A stretch of 64,000 nucleotides of DNA from Bdellovibrio sp. KM01 (GTDB lineage: Bacteria; Bdellovibrionota; Bdellovibrionia; Bdellovibrionales; Bdellovibrionaceae), in the NCBI RefSeq assembly GCF_013752535.1, contig NZ_CP058348.1, forward strand, positions 1,364,001-1,428,000. The letters are read 5' to 3'. The notes under the pieces are model-generated. The model saw only the letters and a program-made list of their open reading frames with translations. It had not been told where the DNA came from and ran no database searches. Each line of letters opens with the position of its first letter. Position 1 is the stretch's first letter. This document shows positions 17,233-25,946 of the stretch, one piece after another. The translations under genes and the position numbers were made by a program.

Positions 17233-19032
17233 ATGAAATCTATCTGGAAAAAACGCCAACGTATAATGTCGTATACGGCACTTCTTGCGCTGATGCTCCT
17301 GTTCCAAAACTGCTCCAGTACAGGTTTCGAAACACCGGCTAGCACCACAGGCAGCCAATCAACGCCAGGGACAACTCCCAGCCCCTCTCCTACCGTAACC
17401 CCTTCGCCGACGGCAAGTGCTTCGCCAACGGTTTCTCCTACAGTAAGTCCTACTGTCAGCCCGACAGTGTCGCCAACCGTGAGTCCGTCACCAACGACAA
17501 CACCGCTTCCAGCTGCCGATGTGACCTTTAATATTGATGTGAACTTAAATCGTCACACGATTTCTCCTTATATCTATGGTTCAAATTATGAAACCAGCTT
17601 GTTCAATAATATTGGTTCCTTCCGCATGGGGGGGAATCGATGGACGACTTATAACTGGGAGAATAACGCGACCAATGGTGGTACCGACTATAACAACTCC
17701 AGCGGTAACCGCGTTTGTGAACTTGTGAACTGCGGTAATAACAGTGAGGTTCCGGGTGAGGCTGTGCGCCTGGGTGTTTTGTTGGCCTATAAATATGGAG
17801 CCGCTCCGGTTGTGACGATTCCGATCGTTGACTATGTGGCTGCGGATAAAAATGGGACGATCACAGCGCCAGCCTCGGATACGAATACACGCTTTAGAAG
17901 AAATCTAGATCGTAAGCCTTCATCGGTGACGACTCCCGTAGCAAGCCTTAATGATAACTTCGTTTATCAAGACGAGGCCGTGACCTACTTTCAGAATGCT
18001 TTTAAAGCGGAGCTAGCGGCGGGCAAGAAAATCCACTATATGCTCGATAATGAACCGGCAATTTGGAAAACCACTCATCCGTTGATTCATCCGCAAAAAA
18101 CTTCCTATGCGGAGATGAAAGAAAAGACGATTCGTTTTGCTAGCATGATTAAAGAAAAAGCCCCGAACGCGATGGTGTTTGGTCCTGTGGCTTATGGCTT
18201 TAACGAAATGATGAGCTTGCAAGACGCCGACGATCGCAGCAATGGCGAATACATGTCCTGGTACTTGCAACAATTGGCAGCAGCAGAGAAAACTTACGGC
18301 AAACGCCTGGTGGATGTTTTGGATATGCACTGGGGTTCTGAGGCTCGCGGTGATGGCAATCGAGTGCTTGATGAGACGGTCGCGCAGACGGCGGGCTTGA
18401 TTGCGGCACGCTTGCAGGCTCCGCGTTCTTTGTGGGATCCCAACTATAAAGAGACTTCCTGGATTGTAGATGACTATTTAAAGGCGCCTCTCAAGTGGAT
18501 TCCACGCTTAAAAGAGCGTATTGCAACTTATTACCCGGGCACAAAGATTTCTTTTTCTGAATACAATCACGGTGGTGGCGGCATCATCTCTGGTGGTATC
18601 GCGGAAGCTGATGTGTTGGGTATCTTTGGTCGTGAAGATGTATATCTTGCGACTCACTGGGACCGGGAAGATTCACCATACATTTACGGTGCGATGAGAT
18701 TATTCGTGAATTACGACGGAGCGGGTGCCCGCGTTGGTGATATCTCGGTAAAAGCTGTTTCTACAAGTGATGACAAGTCTTCGGTGTATGCGATGCAGTC
18801 ATCCACAGACAGCAAGAAGCTTTACATTGTGGCGATCAATAAAACATCCGCAGCGCTAAGTACGAATATCAGTATAGCGAACGCCGGCTCCTTTACCAAA
18901 TACTCGCGCTATATGATCTATGACGGTGTCTCCACTCCTAAGAGCATGGGTGACACGCCAATCAGTGGCAGCGCTTTTAATTATTCGATGCCGGCGATGA
19001 GTGTGACGACGATGGTTCTGTCGGCACCGTAA
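17233..19032 (+). CDS. Glycoside hydrolase family 44-like lipoprotein
   Basis: A 599-residue protein. The N-terminal signal ends near Cys27 (LLFQNCSS), a likely lipid anchor. Residues 35-95 are a Pro/Thr/Ser linker with five TVSP units. The catalytic part (about 97-599) shows GH44 hallmarks: FRMGGNRWTTYNWENN (130-145), LDNEPAIW with probable acid/base Glu274, LDMHWGS (363-369) and ISFSEYNHGGG with probable nucleophile Glu443, then a C-terminal beta-sandwich. GH44 enzymes hydrolyse beta-1,4-glucans, including xyloglucan. A lipid anchor plus flexible linker would display the enzyme from the envelope. The real substrate is open. The 3' end overlaps the convergent DUF3750 gene by 56 bases. Confidence 0.85.
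   Translation: MKSIWKKRQRIMSYTALLALMLLFQNCSSTGFETPASTTGSQSTPGTTPSPSPTVTPSPTASASPTVSPTVSPTVSPTVSPTVSPSPTTTPLPAADVTFNIDVNLNRHTISPYIYGSNYETSLFNNIGSFRMGGNRWTTYNWENNATNGGTDYNNSSGNRVCELVNCGNNSEVPGEAVRLGVLLAYKYGAAPVVTIPIVDYVAADKNGTITAPASDTNTRFRRNLDRKPSSVTTPVASLNDNFVYQDEAVTYFQNAFKAELAAGKKIHYMLDNEPAIWKTTHPLIHPQKTSYAEMKEKTIRFASMIKEKAPNAMVFGPVAYGFNEMMSLQDADDRSNGEYMSWYLQQLAAAEKTYGKRLVDVLDMHWGSEARGDGNRVLDETVAQTAGLIAARLQAPRSLWDPNYKETSWIVDDYLKAPLKWIPRLKERIATYYPGTKISFSEYNHGGGGIISGGIAEADVLGIFGREDVYLATHWDREDSPYIYGAMRLFVNYDGAGARVGDISVKAVSTSDDKSSVYAMQSSTDSKKLYIVAINKTSAALSTNISIANAGSFTKYSRYMIYDGVSTPKSMGDTPISGSAFNYSMPAMSVTTMVLSAP
17428..17487 (+). repeat. Five 12-bp in-frame repeats encoding TVSP
   Basis: Five tandem codon quartets encode (TVSP)5 at residues 66-85 of the GH44 protein. 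Third-position changes differ between units, so the peptide pattern is kept while the DNA has drifted. It acts as an extended linker. Confidence 0.85.
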
Positions 19033-19759
19033 AGACGGGTTTATCTGACATCCCTAAACGCCCGACAAATGGCAACTTCAAAGCCGGTCGGGCAAAGTCG
19101 ATTCCAAAATTCATTCCTAAAAGATTGATTTCTATTCCCTCGGCGAGTCCCACCGTGGCTCCCAGCATTCCAAATAATGAAAGCTGCACACCCGTACCGG
19201 ATTCGGTGATGCCCACCGGTTGGGCGCGACCGATCCAGTCCTTGCCAATCGCGTGCGGGGGCAAGTCGGTATAAATGCCCGGAGTATTTCTCATTACATA
19301 AGACACAAAGGTGTTGCTGTTGGGGCCGGGATAAACGCGGTAAGAGTCCGGGTAAGGATAGCTTTCCACGGCTTTCAAAATATTCGGAATCATCTCAGTC
19401 GCGGCGTCTCCACGGATATCCAAATGCAAAGTCGGCTCATTGCCAAACCATCTTTCGTCAGGTTGACGGTGAGTCAACCGCACCACAGGCCATCCACGAT
19501 TCGCGTAGTAGCCAATGACCTCATAGATACTCCACTGACGGGCATCTTTTTCTTTATAGGCGATCCACGAGTGGACGGCGAGATTGCCTTTCCATCCATA
19601 AGTTCGTGCAGAATAGATCTGCACAACCGCGCGGGATTCTTGTTGTGGAGTCGGAGCTATGCCGATCGAGCTGCGATCTGCAGTACGCCAGTCGCTGGCA
19701 GCGGCTAAGAAAGATTTAAAAAACAAAATACTTACTAGTAACAGCGATTTTTTTTTCAT
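18977..19759 (-). CDS. DUF3750 family exported protein
   Basis: A 260-residue protein with a short signal (MKKKSLLLVSILFFKSFLAAAS). It has the DUF3750 pattern: AVVQIYSARTYGWKGNLAVHSWIAYK, YEVIGYYANRGWPVVR, and the ESYPYPDSYRVYPGPNSNTFVSYVMR segment, with well-kept His, Trp, Tyr and Asn positions. Proteins of this family have no established reaction; the conserved His/Asn/Pro-Gly-Pro-Asn segment is reminiscent of a binding or hydrolytic pocket, but that is speculation. The start at 19759 has no good ribosome site; longer forms dilute the signal. It overlaps the GH44 gene tail to tail. Confidence 0.8.
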   Translation of the reverse strand: MKKKSLLLVSILFFKSFLAAASDWRTADRSSIGIAPTPQQESRAVVQIYSARTYGWKGNLAVHSWIAYKEKDARQWSIYEVIGYYANRGWPVVRLTHRQPDERWFGNEPTLHLDIRGDAATEMIPNILKAVESYPYPDSYRVYPGPNSNTFVSYVMRNTPGIYTDLPPHAIGKDWIGRAQPVGITESGTGVQLSLFGMLGATVGLAEGIEINLLGMNFGIDFARPALKLPFVGRLGMSDKPVFTVPTEPSSSHSSPASNN

Positions 19760-19879
19760 GCTGATCAGAATAACTGATAACTGCGGAAAGGGACAGCCAT
19801 GGAGTGCCATGGGACAGACCAAGGTAGGCTGCGAGATCCGCGCCCACCTTGAAAATCAAGTGATTCTATTGTTCCGGCA

Positions 19880-20230
19880 TTATTCAGGGCGTGGAGTTTT
19901 TTGTAAATTGCAACCACCAACGAGTTGGTCATTCCAAACTCCTTCGTACTGATAAACAGTGTCTGACATACCATCACTGCCTTTTTTATTCAGTTGAATG
20001 CGAAGCTTCGCCTCTCCATTTATGGATTTGGCAGTTAGGAAATTTCCCATTTTGGTGTGAGTAGACGGCCAAGTCACAAGCTCCTCATTTGGACGAGTCA
20101 GAGCCAACTCATGCATCTCGGTGTCGTAAGTGACCTGTTGAAAGGGCTCCGTAAAATTACACCAATATGTGGTCGCAAAAGCTGTTGGTGCAAAGATGAT
20201 GGTCATAAATCCGGCTAGGATATGCTTCAT
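19880..20230 (-). CDS. Small secreted protein, unknown
   Basis: A 116-residue exported protein: signal of about 19 residues ending AFA, mature part starting TTYWCNFTEPFQQV and a second cysteine near the C-terminus (VGGCNLQ), probably one disulfide. Composition suggests a compact beta fold. The ATG has a textbook AAAGGAGAACCT ribosome site. No family recognised. It lies upstream of the DUF3750 gene with a 120-base gap, so co-transcription is possible. Confidence 0.75.
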   Translation of the reverse strand: MKHILAGFMTIIFAPTAFATTYWCNFTEPFQQVTYDTEMHELALTRPNEELVTWPSTHTKMGNFLTAKSINGEAKLRIQLNKKGSDGMSDTVYQYEGVWNDQLVGGCNLQKTPRPE

Positions 20231-20510
20231 AGGTTCTCCTTTTTGTATTTGTTGTAGGAGGAGATTAAGGGCAGAGTCCTTGTTTGGTGTACTAACAACT
20301 CGGTAATCCGGTCTTTAAGTGCTGAGAATCATAGGGCCTCGTGGGGCATTTAATGGATGGCAAACAGGGGGTGCCTATTTTGTCGTTTGTTTTGGAAAGG
20401 ATTTCCCGGTTTATGGGGGTGGAAACTGGTCAGCTCGAATTTAGACGGACAAGACCTCTCGGCATAGAAAATGGATAGTGGTCTCTATCAACCTTAATAA
20501 GGAACCATTT

Positions 20511-21317
20511 ATGTCTAAACGTTATACAAAAATCTTTGCAGCTTCTGTTTTGATGATGATTATGGGTCTTTCCAATGCGCATGCGGCGATGGATAAAGAC
20601 AATGCGATCGACGCTCAATCTGATGTTGAAAGCGCTTTTGCAAATCTAGATGAAGCTCAAGGTGGCTTTGATGAATCCGTATCTGAGCTTGGTACTGCGA
20701 AAGCTGATTTGGCGGATCGCACTCGTGAACATAAAGACACAACTCAACGCACTCGCCGCGAAATCAAACGCTTGCAAATGGAAGCAGATCGTAACTCCAA
20801 ACAAACGACTCGTTTGATTAGTGAAGCGATCACTTTGCGTAAGCAAATTGAAAAAATGGACTCCCAAGAAAACGATGCTCGCAATAAATTGGCGCGTATC
20901 AATGAAAAATTGAATAAGGCCAAGGCCGATCGCGATCAGTCTCAAGACAGAAAAATGCAGATGACGGCTCAGATCAATGCAACTCGTAACGAAACAGCTC
21001 GTACGAATGCGGCTTTGAAAACAGAGCAAGCCAAATTGGCTCGTGCTAAAAATGAAGAGCGTCAATCAGCAGCGATGCTTAAGAAAACGGATGCTGATTT
21101 CTTGAAGGCTCGTGCAGCTTATGAACGTGAATCTAAAAAGCTTGAGCAACAAACGATGGCGGCTTTATCAAACGCTGACAAGCACAACAGAAAAGCTCAA
21201 CAAAACATCGAAAAAAGAAAACAGCTACAAGATAAATTGAATCAAAAACGTCAGAAGTTGAGTGAAGCGAAACAAAAGCAAAAACAAGCTTTGGCCCGCT
21301 TAAGCACATTGAACTAA
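20511..21317 (+). CDS. Exported coiled-coil protein
   Basis: A 268-residue protein: signal peptide (about 1-26, ending AHA), then an almost continuous heptad-rich helix from about 40 to the end. It is full of Lys, Glu, Arg, Gln and Ala with no Pro, Cys or Trp (for example KEQIEK-type segments and repeated NKAKADRDQ patterns). Predicted to form a long periplasmic coiled coil, perhaps a spacer or scaffold in the envelope. The ATG at 20511 has an AAGGAACC site; a GTG further upstream is less likely. No enzyme domain. The + strand terminator at 21385 probably ends it. Confidence 0.8.
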   Translation: MSKRYTKIFAASVLMMIMGLSNAHAAMDKDNAIDAQSDVESAFANLDEAQGGFDESVSELGTAKADLADRTREHKDTTQRTRREIKRLQMEADRNSKQTTRLISEAITLRKQIEKMDSQENDARNKLARINEKLNKAKADRDQSQDRKMQMTAQINATRNETARTNAALKTEQAKLARAKNEERQSAAMLKKTDADFLKARAAYERESKKLEQQTMAALSNADKHNRKAQQNIEKRKQLQDKLNQKRQKLSEAKQKQKQALARLSTLN

Positions 21318-21331
21318 AACAAACTGGCCCC

Positions 21332-22216
21332 TCACTGTGTGGTGGCCAGACGTCTATTATGCTCCAAAGCATACAGCGCAATATGCCCGGCTAACTCGCC
21401 GGGCTTTTTCGTTGTGCACCACGTTTTTCTTATCAATCGATTAATATTTGCCCGCAACATTGCAAACGTATGATTTAGCGAGAATATCGGATCCCACTTT
21501 AACTTTTTCAATTCTCCCTGGCCAACTACTGCTCCTCGGCCACCCAAAACAGTTTCGTGTCTCGCATAGGGAAAGAATCTTTTTACATCTGCGGGATATG
21601 AAGGATTAGAATCCGATCTTATTACGGCGTATGGATGAACGAATTCTTGCACATCTTGAAAGAGCTTCGCCCTCGCTAGGGGGCGGTGATCCGTTCGAAG
21701 GCCGTACTTCTTTTTTGCGTAATGAACGATACGGCCCTTAGGGGGCATTTGGGCAACCTCGAATCCCAAAATTCTGCGCGTGGAATACTCCACTATTAAG
21801 GTTACTGAAAGAGGCTTGTACTTCGTGTGTTCGAAGGTTTCAAGATCGTCGAACTCCACCTCTGTGGAAGGCCCGAAATTTTTATTCCAGTTAGCGAGCT
21901 CGGTTTTTGCTGTGGCGGTCGCAAAACGAAATTTTCTAACAACCGTTTTCCGATTGATCTTCAGTACTCGCGCGATTTCACGTTGACTCATTTCGCCTGT
22001 TAAAAGATCGCGTATGAGCTTATTTAAATGTCGTTTTTTTTGCCATTTTGCTCGGCTCGTTGTAGCTGCAGAAAAGCTTTTGCCGCAGCGAACACACCAG
22101 AATCTGGTGAGGTATTGACCGTCGGACTTGCGATAATACTTTCCAAGTTTACGAATCGTCCGAACGGCGTTTTGAGGATCTCTTTGCAGATGGCAATGTG
22201 GGCATTTTAGTTTCAT
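21332..22216 (-). CDS. Transposase, zinc ribbon plus HTH plus DDE-like domain (IS1/IS1595-like)
   Basis: A 294-residue protein. A zinc ribbon is formed by Cys5/Cys8 and Cys41/Cys44. A helix-turn-helix lies at about 75-95 (SQREIARVLKINRKTVVRKF). A catalytic core follows, with candidate acidic residues Asp123 (VEFDDLETF), Asp202 (VIRSDSNPSYP) and Glu285 (YALEHNRR). The C-terminal MLRANINRLIRKTWCTTKK is typical of this broad transposase group. The frame is intact, so it may be active or domesticated. Exact IS family cannot be settled by eye. The ribosome site (AGAGG) is unusually close to the ATG, suggesting low translation. Confidence 0.75.
   Translation of the reverse strand: MKLKCPHCHLQRDPQNAVRTIRKLGKYYRKSDGQYLTRFWCVRCGKSFSAATTSRAKWQKKRHLNKLIRDLLTGEMSQREIARVLKINRKTVVRKFRFATATAKTELANWNKNFGPSTEVEFDDLETFEHTKYKPLSVTLIVEYSTRRILGFEVAQMPPKGRIVHYAKKKYGLRTDHRPLARAKLFQDVQEFVHPYAVIRSDSNPSYPADVKRFFPYARHETVLGGRGAVVGQGELKKLKWDPIFSLNHTFAMLRANINRLIRKTWCTTKKPGELAGHIALYALEHNRRLATTQ
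21385..21410 (+). terminator. Intrinsic terminator on the + strand inside the transposase gene
   Basis: GCCCGGC (21385-21391), loop TAACTC, GCCGGGC (21398-21404), then TTTTT. It lies 68 bases past the coiled-coil gene stop but within the antisense transposase coding sequence (codons for about residues 272-278). Confidence 0.75.
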
Positions 22217-22290
22217 GCCTCTTGTCTAAGGCAATTCCAGGGCCACCAGAGAGCATCAACTAGACACAATTTGGTGGGCCAGGTTGATTT

Positions 22291-23046
22291 TTATTCGTAG
22301 TGGTGATATTTTTTGCGGAACTCAGATTCGATTTTTTGATAAGTTCCATTGGCAATGATGGTTTGCATACCCTTTTCAAAGACAGCTGCATATTTAGAAC
22401 CGTCTTTGTGTTTTTTCGAGAAGTTTACGTACAAGGAATCTCGGGAAACTCTTCCCAAGGCTTTTACTTTCTGCCTTAGTTCTGGGTTCTTTTCCAGAAT
22501 CGACTCTCCCGTTAAGCCCCACAGGACGGCGTATTGAATGCGACCGGCTGCTACTTTTTGCAGCTGGGATTTTTCATTCGGCCCGTTTTCCGTTTTGATG
22601 CTCTTGTTCGCGATAAATTCTGAAGGGTACGTGTAACCAATTGTGGTTCCAACCACTTTACCCTGAAGATCCGAAAGCTTTAAGCCAGCTTTTTCATTTT
22701 GGCGGCCATAAATAAGCATATCCGCTTGGAACAAGGGGGTCTCATGAAAGATATAATTATCTTTGGTGTTCTGATTGATAAGAGTGTCAAAGCAGCCAAT
22801 AGAATTGCCTTTGTCGACTTCCATCATACAGCGAGTAAAAGGCATAGGGCGTATGATTGCCGTCACACCTTGTGACTTAAAAGCTGCACGCACGATGTCG
22901 GGAGCAAGGCCCTGAACATCTTTATAATCCTGAGTGGCAGAGGAATATGGTGCCCAGTCGTCTTCGCCCACCAGAGTGATGGTTTCGGCCTGGGAAGGTC
23001 CCGAAAAAAGCAATGCAAGAAGAAATATCCAACGAGAAGAGATCAT
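22291..23046 (-). CDS. Periplasmic solute-binding protein, family 3 (amino-acid type)
   Basis: A 251-residue exported protein with a signal of about 20 residues ending SQA. The SBP family 3 order is clear: ITLVGEDDWAPYSS, LAPDIVRAAFKSQG, PFTRCMMEVDKGNSIGCF, LSDLQGKVVGTTIGYTYPSEF, LQKVAAGRIQYAVLWG and the final ANGTYQKIESEFRKKY. Such proteins bind amino acids or related small polar molecules for ABC import or sensing. No permease or ATPase gene is adjacent, so it may serve a distant transporter or act as a stand-alone sensor. The ATG at 23046 is preferred to the preceding TTG, with a GAGGTAG site upstream. Confidence 0.87.
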   Translation of the reverse strand: MISSRWIFLLALLFSGPSQAETITLVGEDDWAPYSSATQDYKDVQGLAPDIVRAAFKSQGVTAIIRPMPFTRCMMEVDKGNSIGCFDTLINQNTKDNYIFHETPLFQADMLIYGRQNEKAGLKLSDLQGKVVGTTIGYTYPSEFIANKSIKTENGPNEKSQLQKVAAGRIQYAVLWGLTGESILEKNPELRQKVKALGRVSRDSLYVNFSKKHKDGSKYAAVFEKGMQTIIANGTYQKIESEFRKKYHHYE

Positions 23047-23168
23047 CAAAATAAACTACCTCAAAAATAGAACTAATCATACTAGAATTTGTTCATGTCC
23101 AGTTATACGAGACATCATCATCTTTATAACTGATGTACAAGCGGTTGCCTTCGTAATAAGATGCCCCC

Positions 23169-24869
23169 ATGGACACAGACAACTCCCAGAAACGACCGGT
23201 TTATATTCCTTATTCAGGAACTTTTCTTTTGGACATTTCTTTACTGAACAAAGGAAGCGCATTTTCTGAAGAAGAAAGAGGTAACCTCAATCTTCATGGA
23301 CTTTTGCCTGAACACATCGAAACTATTGAAGAGCAGGCAGCTCGTGCTTACAGTCAATTTTCGCTGATCAAAAACAATCTTGATCGCCATGTTTTTCTAC
23401 GACACTTGCAAGACACTAATGAAACTCTGTTCTATTACTTGGTTGTTAGGCACATCACTGAAATGTTGCCCGTGATTTACACTCCCGTGGTGGGGGAAGC
23501 CTGCGAGCACTTTTCAGAAATCTATCGTGCGCACCGCGGTTTATTTATTTCTTACTCACACCGGGATCGTATTGATGAAATGCTTCGCAACGTAACGAAG
23601 CAAAAAGTAAAAGTGATCGTGGTCACAGATGGTGAACGAATTTTAGGTCTAGGCGATCAAGGCATCGGCGGAATGGGAATTCCAATTGGAAAGTTATCCC
23701 TGTACACGGCGTGCGGCGGAATTAGTCCTGCGTACACTTTGCCTGTGGTTTTAGATGTCGGGACGAACAATCAAACATTAATCAACGATCCACTTTATAT
23801 GGGTTGGAAACATCCACGTATTTCTGGTGATGAGTATTATCAGTTCGTGGATGAGTTCATTGAAGCCGTCAAACGTCGTTGGCCCGATGTGCTTTTGCAG
23901 TTCGAAGATTTCGCGCAGAAAAACGCTTCGCCACTTTTGAAAAGATATCGTGACGAGATTTGCTGCTTTAATGACGACATTCAAGGGACAGCCTCTGTTG
24001 TCGTGGGCAGTTTGATTGCTGCCAGTCGCGCAGCCGGTGGTCAACTTCGTGATCAAAAAGTAGTATTCCTGGGTGCCGGTTCCGCGGGATGCGGAATTGC
24101 GGAGCAAATCGTGGCACGCATGAAGCAAGAAGGACTTTCTGAACAAGAAGCCCGTGCCCGTGTCTTTATGGTGGATCGTTACGGTCTTTTGACAGACAAA
24201 ATGCCAAATCTTTTAGAGTTCCAGGCTCCTTTGGTGCAACCAACTGAATCTCTGCAATCCTGGGGGCTTCCTGAGGGCGAGATTTCTTTATTGGAAACTG
24301 TACGTCATGCCAAACCGACTGTGTTGATCGGTGCCTCGGCTCAGCCGGGATTATTTACCGAAGAAATCATTCGCTTGATGCACAGTCATTGTGCTCGTCC
24401 GATCGTGATGCCTTTGTCGAATCCGACATCTCGTGTGGAGGCTTTGCCAGAAGATATTATTCGTTGGACCGAGGGGGCGGCATTGGTTGCAACCGGCAGT
24501 CCTTTTGCGCCAGTGGCTTTTAACGATAAAATCTATCCTATTGCTCAATGTAACAACTCATACATTTTCCCGGGAGTGGGGTTGGGGGTGATCGCTTCGG
24601 GGGCTCGTCGTGTGACGGATTCAATGATGATGGCGGCAAGCGAAGCTTTGGCAGATTGCTCTCCGATGGCTATTTCTGGAGAGGGTGTTTTATTGCCTGA
24701 ACTGAAAGACATTTCTTCTGTTTCAGTTGAGATCGCTTTCCGAGTGGGTAAGGCTGCTCAAACCGATGGCGTTGCCGTTAAAATGACGGATGACGAGCTA
24801 TTGGCAGCGATCCAGCATAACTTCTGGAAGCCGGAATACCGCATATACCGCCACAGAGCTGCTACTTAA
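23169..24869 (+). CDS. maeA: NAD-dependent malic enzyme
   Basis: A 566-residue enzyme close to E. coli MaeA (565 residues) along its full length. It converts malate plus NAD to pyruvate, CO2 and NADH. Recognised segments include [44 protein letters not shown], the nearly invariant [31 protein letters not shown] with [10 protein letters not shown] for metal and substrate binding, and [11 protein letters not shown] for the dinucleotide. It feeds pyruvate from amino-acid-derived C4 acids, useful for a cell living on protein. The ATG at 23169 has no convincing ribosome site. Confidence 0.95.
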   Translation: MDTDNSQKRPVYIPYSGTFLLDISLLNKGSAFSEEERGNLNLHGLLPEHIETIEEQAARAYSQFSLIKNNLDRHVFLRHLQDTNETLFYYLVVRHITEMLPVIYTPVVGEACEHFSEIYRAHRGLFISYSHRDRIDEMLRNVTKQKVKVIVVTDGERILGLGDQGIGGMGIPIGKLSLYTACGGISPAYTLPVVLDVGTNNQTLINDPLYMGWKHPRISGDEYYQFVDEFIEAVKRRWPDVLLQFEDFAQKNASPLLKRYRDEICCFNDDIQGTASVVVGSLIAASRAAGGQLRDQKVVFLGAGSAGCGIAEQIVARMKQEGLSEQEARARVFMVDRYGLLTDKMPNLLEFQAPLVQPTESLQSWGLPEGEISLLETVRHAKPTVLIGASAQPGLFTEEIIRLMHSHCARPIVMPLSNPTSRVEALPEDIIRWTEGAALVATGSPFAPVAFNDKIYPIAQCNNSYIFPGVGLGVIASGARRVTDSMMMAASEALADCSPMAISGEGVLLPELKDISSVSVEIAFRVGKAAQTDGVAVKMTDDELLAAIQHNFWKPEYRIYRHRAAT

Positions 24870-24953
24870 GGGGATCAATTTAAATAGCTGTCTAAAAAAT
24901 AGTCGAAAAACAGAATTCAGAAATTTCTGATAAGAACGAGTAAACTAAGTTCT

Positions 24954-25811
24954 ATGATTCAGGAACTTTGGCACTCATTCCCCAGAACGTTAGTCGAAAG
25001 AATTAATTCCCTGCTGGACGAGGCTGAACCTAGCCAGGCCAAAGCATTTCAGCTCTATAAAAGCTGTCAAGCCGACGGCCTGTGGGACGAGTCGTTTGAA
25101 AAGTTTCAGAAAAAACTAAATGCCTTTTACTCACTGCCGAAACACGATCGTCGCAAAAGCGCCATGGATCAGGTCTTGAACGGCCCCCTGCCTTCAGCGA
25201 CCTTTGCAGATTTTCATCTGAACTTTAGAAATGCCGCCATCGATAATCGTTCTTTGCAAACGCTGGCAAGTTGGACACATCATCTTTTGCGCGTGGGTGG
25301 CAAATATACCAGTGTCGTGATTGCCGAAGATATTATTTCCAAGACTTTGAATTATATCACTCAGCCGCCGGCGTTTGAAAAATCCTCGAACATTGATTTC
25401 GATGATTTTTGCGAAGCCTGGAGAAAAACGGTTTTTAAAAATTATGGAAAGTCTCATGACGCCGAGCTGACTCGGATTGTGGGGGAGTTGCGTTATTTAA
25501 ACAGTCAGCTCTTGATTGAAGAACAGCAACGCCGGGACCGTCCGGTGATGATACCCACGATCTATCTGACTCAGACAGAAATCGATTGGACCATGGCCGT
25601 GATGGAGGCCGCGGAAGAAAACTTGGAAATGCCCAAGTATCCACTTTCAAAAGGTCCACAGAAGCCGCGTCTGATTGAGCTCTTGCGTGTGGTGCAGCTG
25701 TATAAAATCGTCCAAAACACGCAGCTTCCAGAGTTTGTGAAACACCGTGAAAGCATTCGAGCGACGATCCTGGATCGCTGTCAGCGACTGCTTGTCGACA
25801 AAGCAAGTTAG
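24954..25811 (+). CDS. Conserved-looking cytoplasmic protein of unknown function
   Basis: A 285-residue protein without signal peptide or membrane segments, mostly helical, rich in Leu, Glu, Arg and Gln, with two His-rich helices (SWTHHLLRVGG, about 110) and a Trp-containing helix (TEIDWTMAVMEAAEENLEMPKYP, about 215). No motif assigns a reaction. The ATG has only a weak GAGTAA-type site. It stands 84 bases after maeA and 135 before the PLP enzyme on the same strand, so co-transcription with maeA is possible but not shown. Confidence 0.68.
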   Translation: MIQELWHSFPRTLVERINSLLDEAEPSQAKAFQLYKSCQADGLWDESFEKFQKKLNAFYSLPKHDRRKSAMDQVLNGPLPSATFADFHLNFRNAAIDNRSLQTLASWTHHLLRVGGKYTSVVIAEDIISKTLNYITQPPAFEKSSNIDFDDFCEAWRKTVFKNYGKSHDAELTRIVGELRYLNSQLLIEEQQRRDRPVMIPTIYLTQTEIDWTMAVMEAAEENLEMPKYPLSKGPQKPRLIELLRVVQLYKIVQNTQLPEFVKHRESIRATILDRCQRLLVDKAS

Positions 25812-25946
25812 CGATTTCAATCCTCTAATCTATCCAATAGCACTTGGTAAACCTCGGGCCGTTGTCGCCTGAAGTCATGCCTATCTCTCCTCTAGAACCT
25901 GTGCTCTATTTTTGAGACCTGACTATCAGTTTCTCGAGGGGGAATC

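Larger units (their letters stand above)
21324..22282 (-). mobile_element. Putative insertion sequence with imperfect inverted ends
   Basis: The transposase gene is bracketed by CTGGCCC (21324-21330) and its inverse GGGCCAG (22276-22282). Each is followed inward by a second shared motif, TGGTGGCC (21340-21347 on the + strand, 22248-22241 on the - strand). Spacing between the two motifs differs (16 and 34 bases), and no flanking direct repeat could be seen. The ends may be degenerate or may lie elsewhere. The element sits between a coiled-coil gene and a binding-protein gene. Confidence 0.5.

Noticed and set aside
23169-24869. Horizontal transfer of maeA from enterobacteria
   Set aside because: High similarity to E. 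coli MaeA is typical of this conserved enzyme; no mobile borders or composition change were seen around it.
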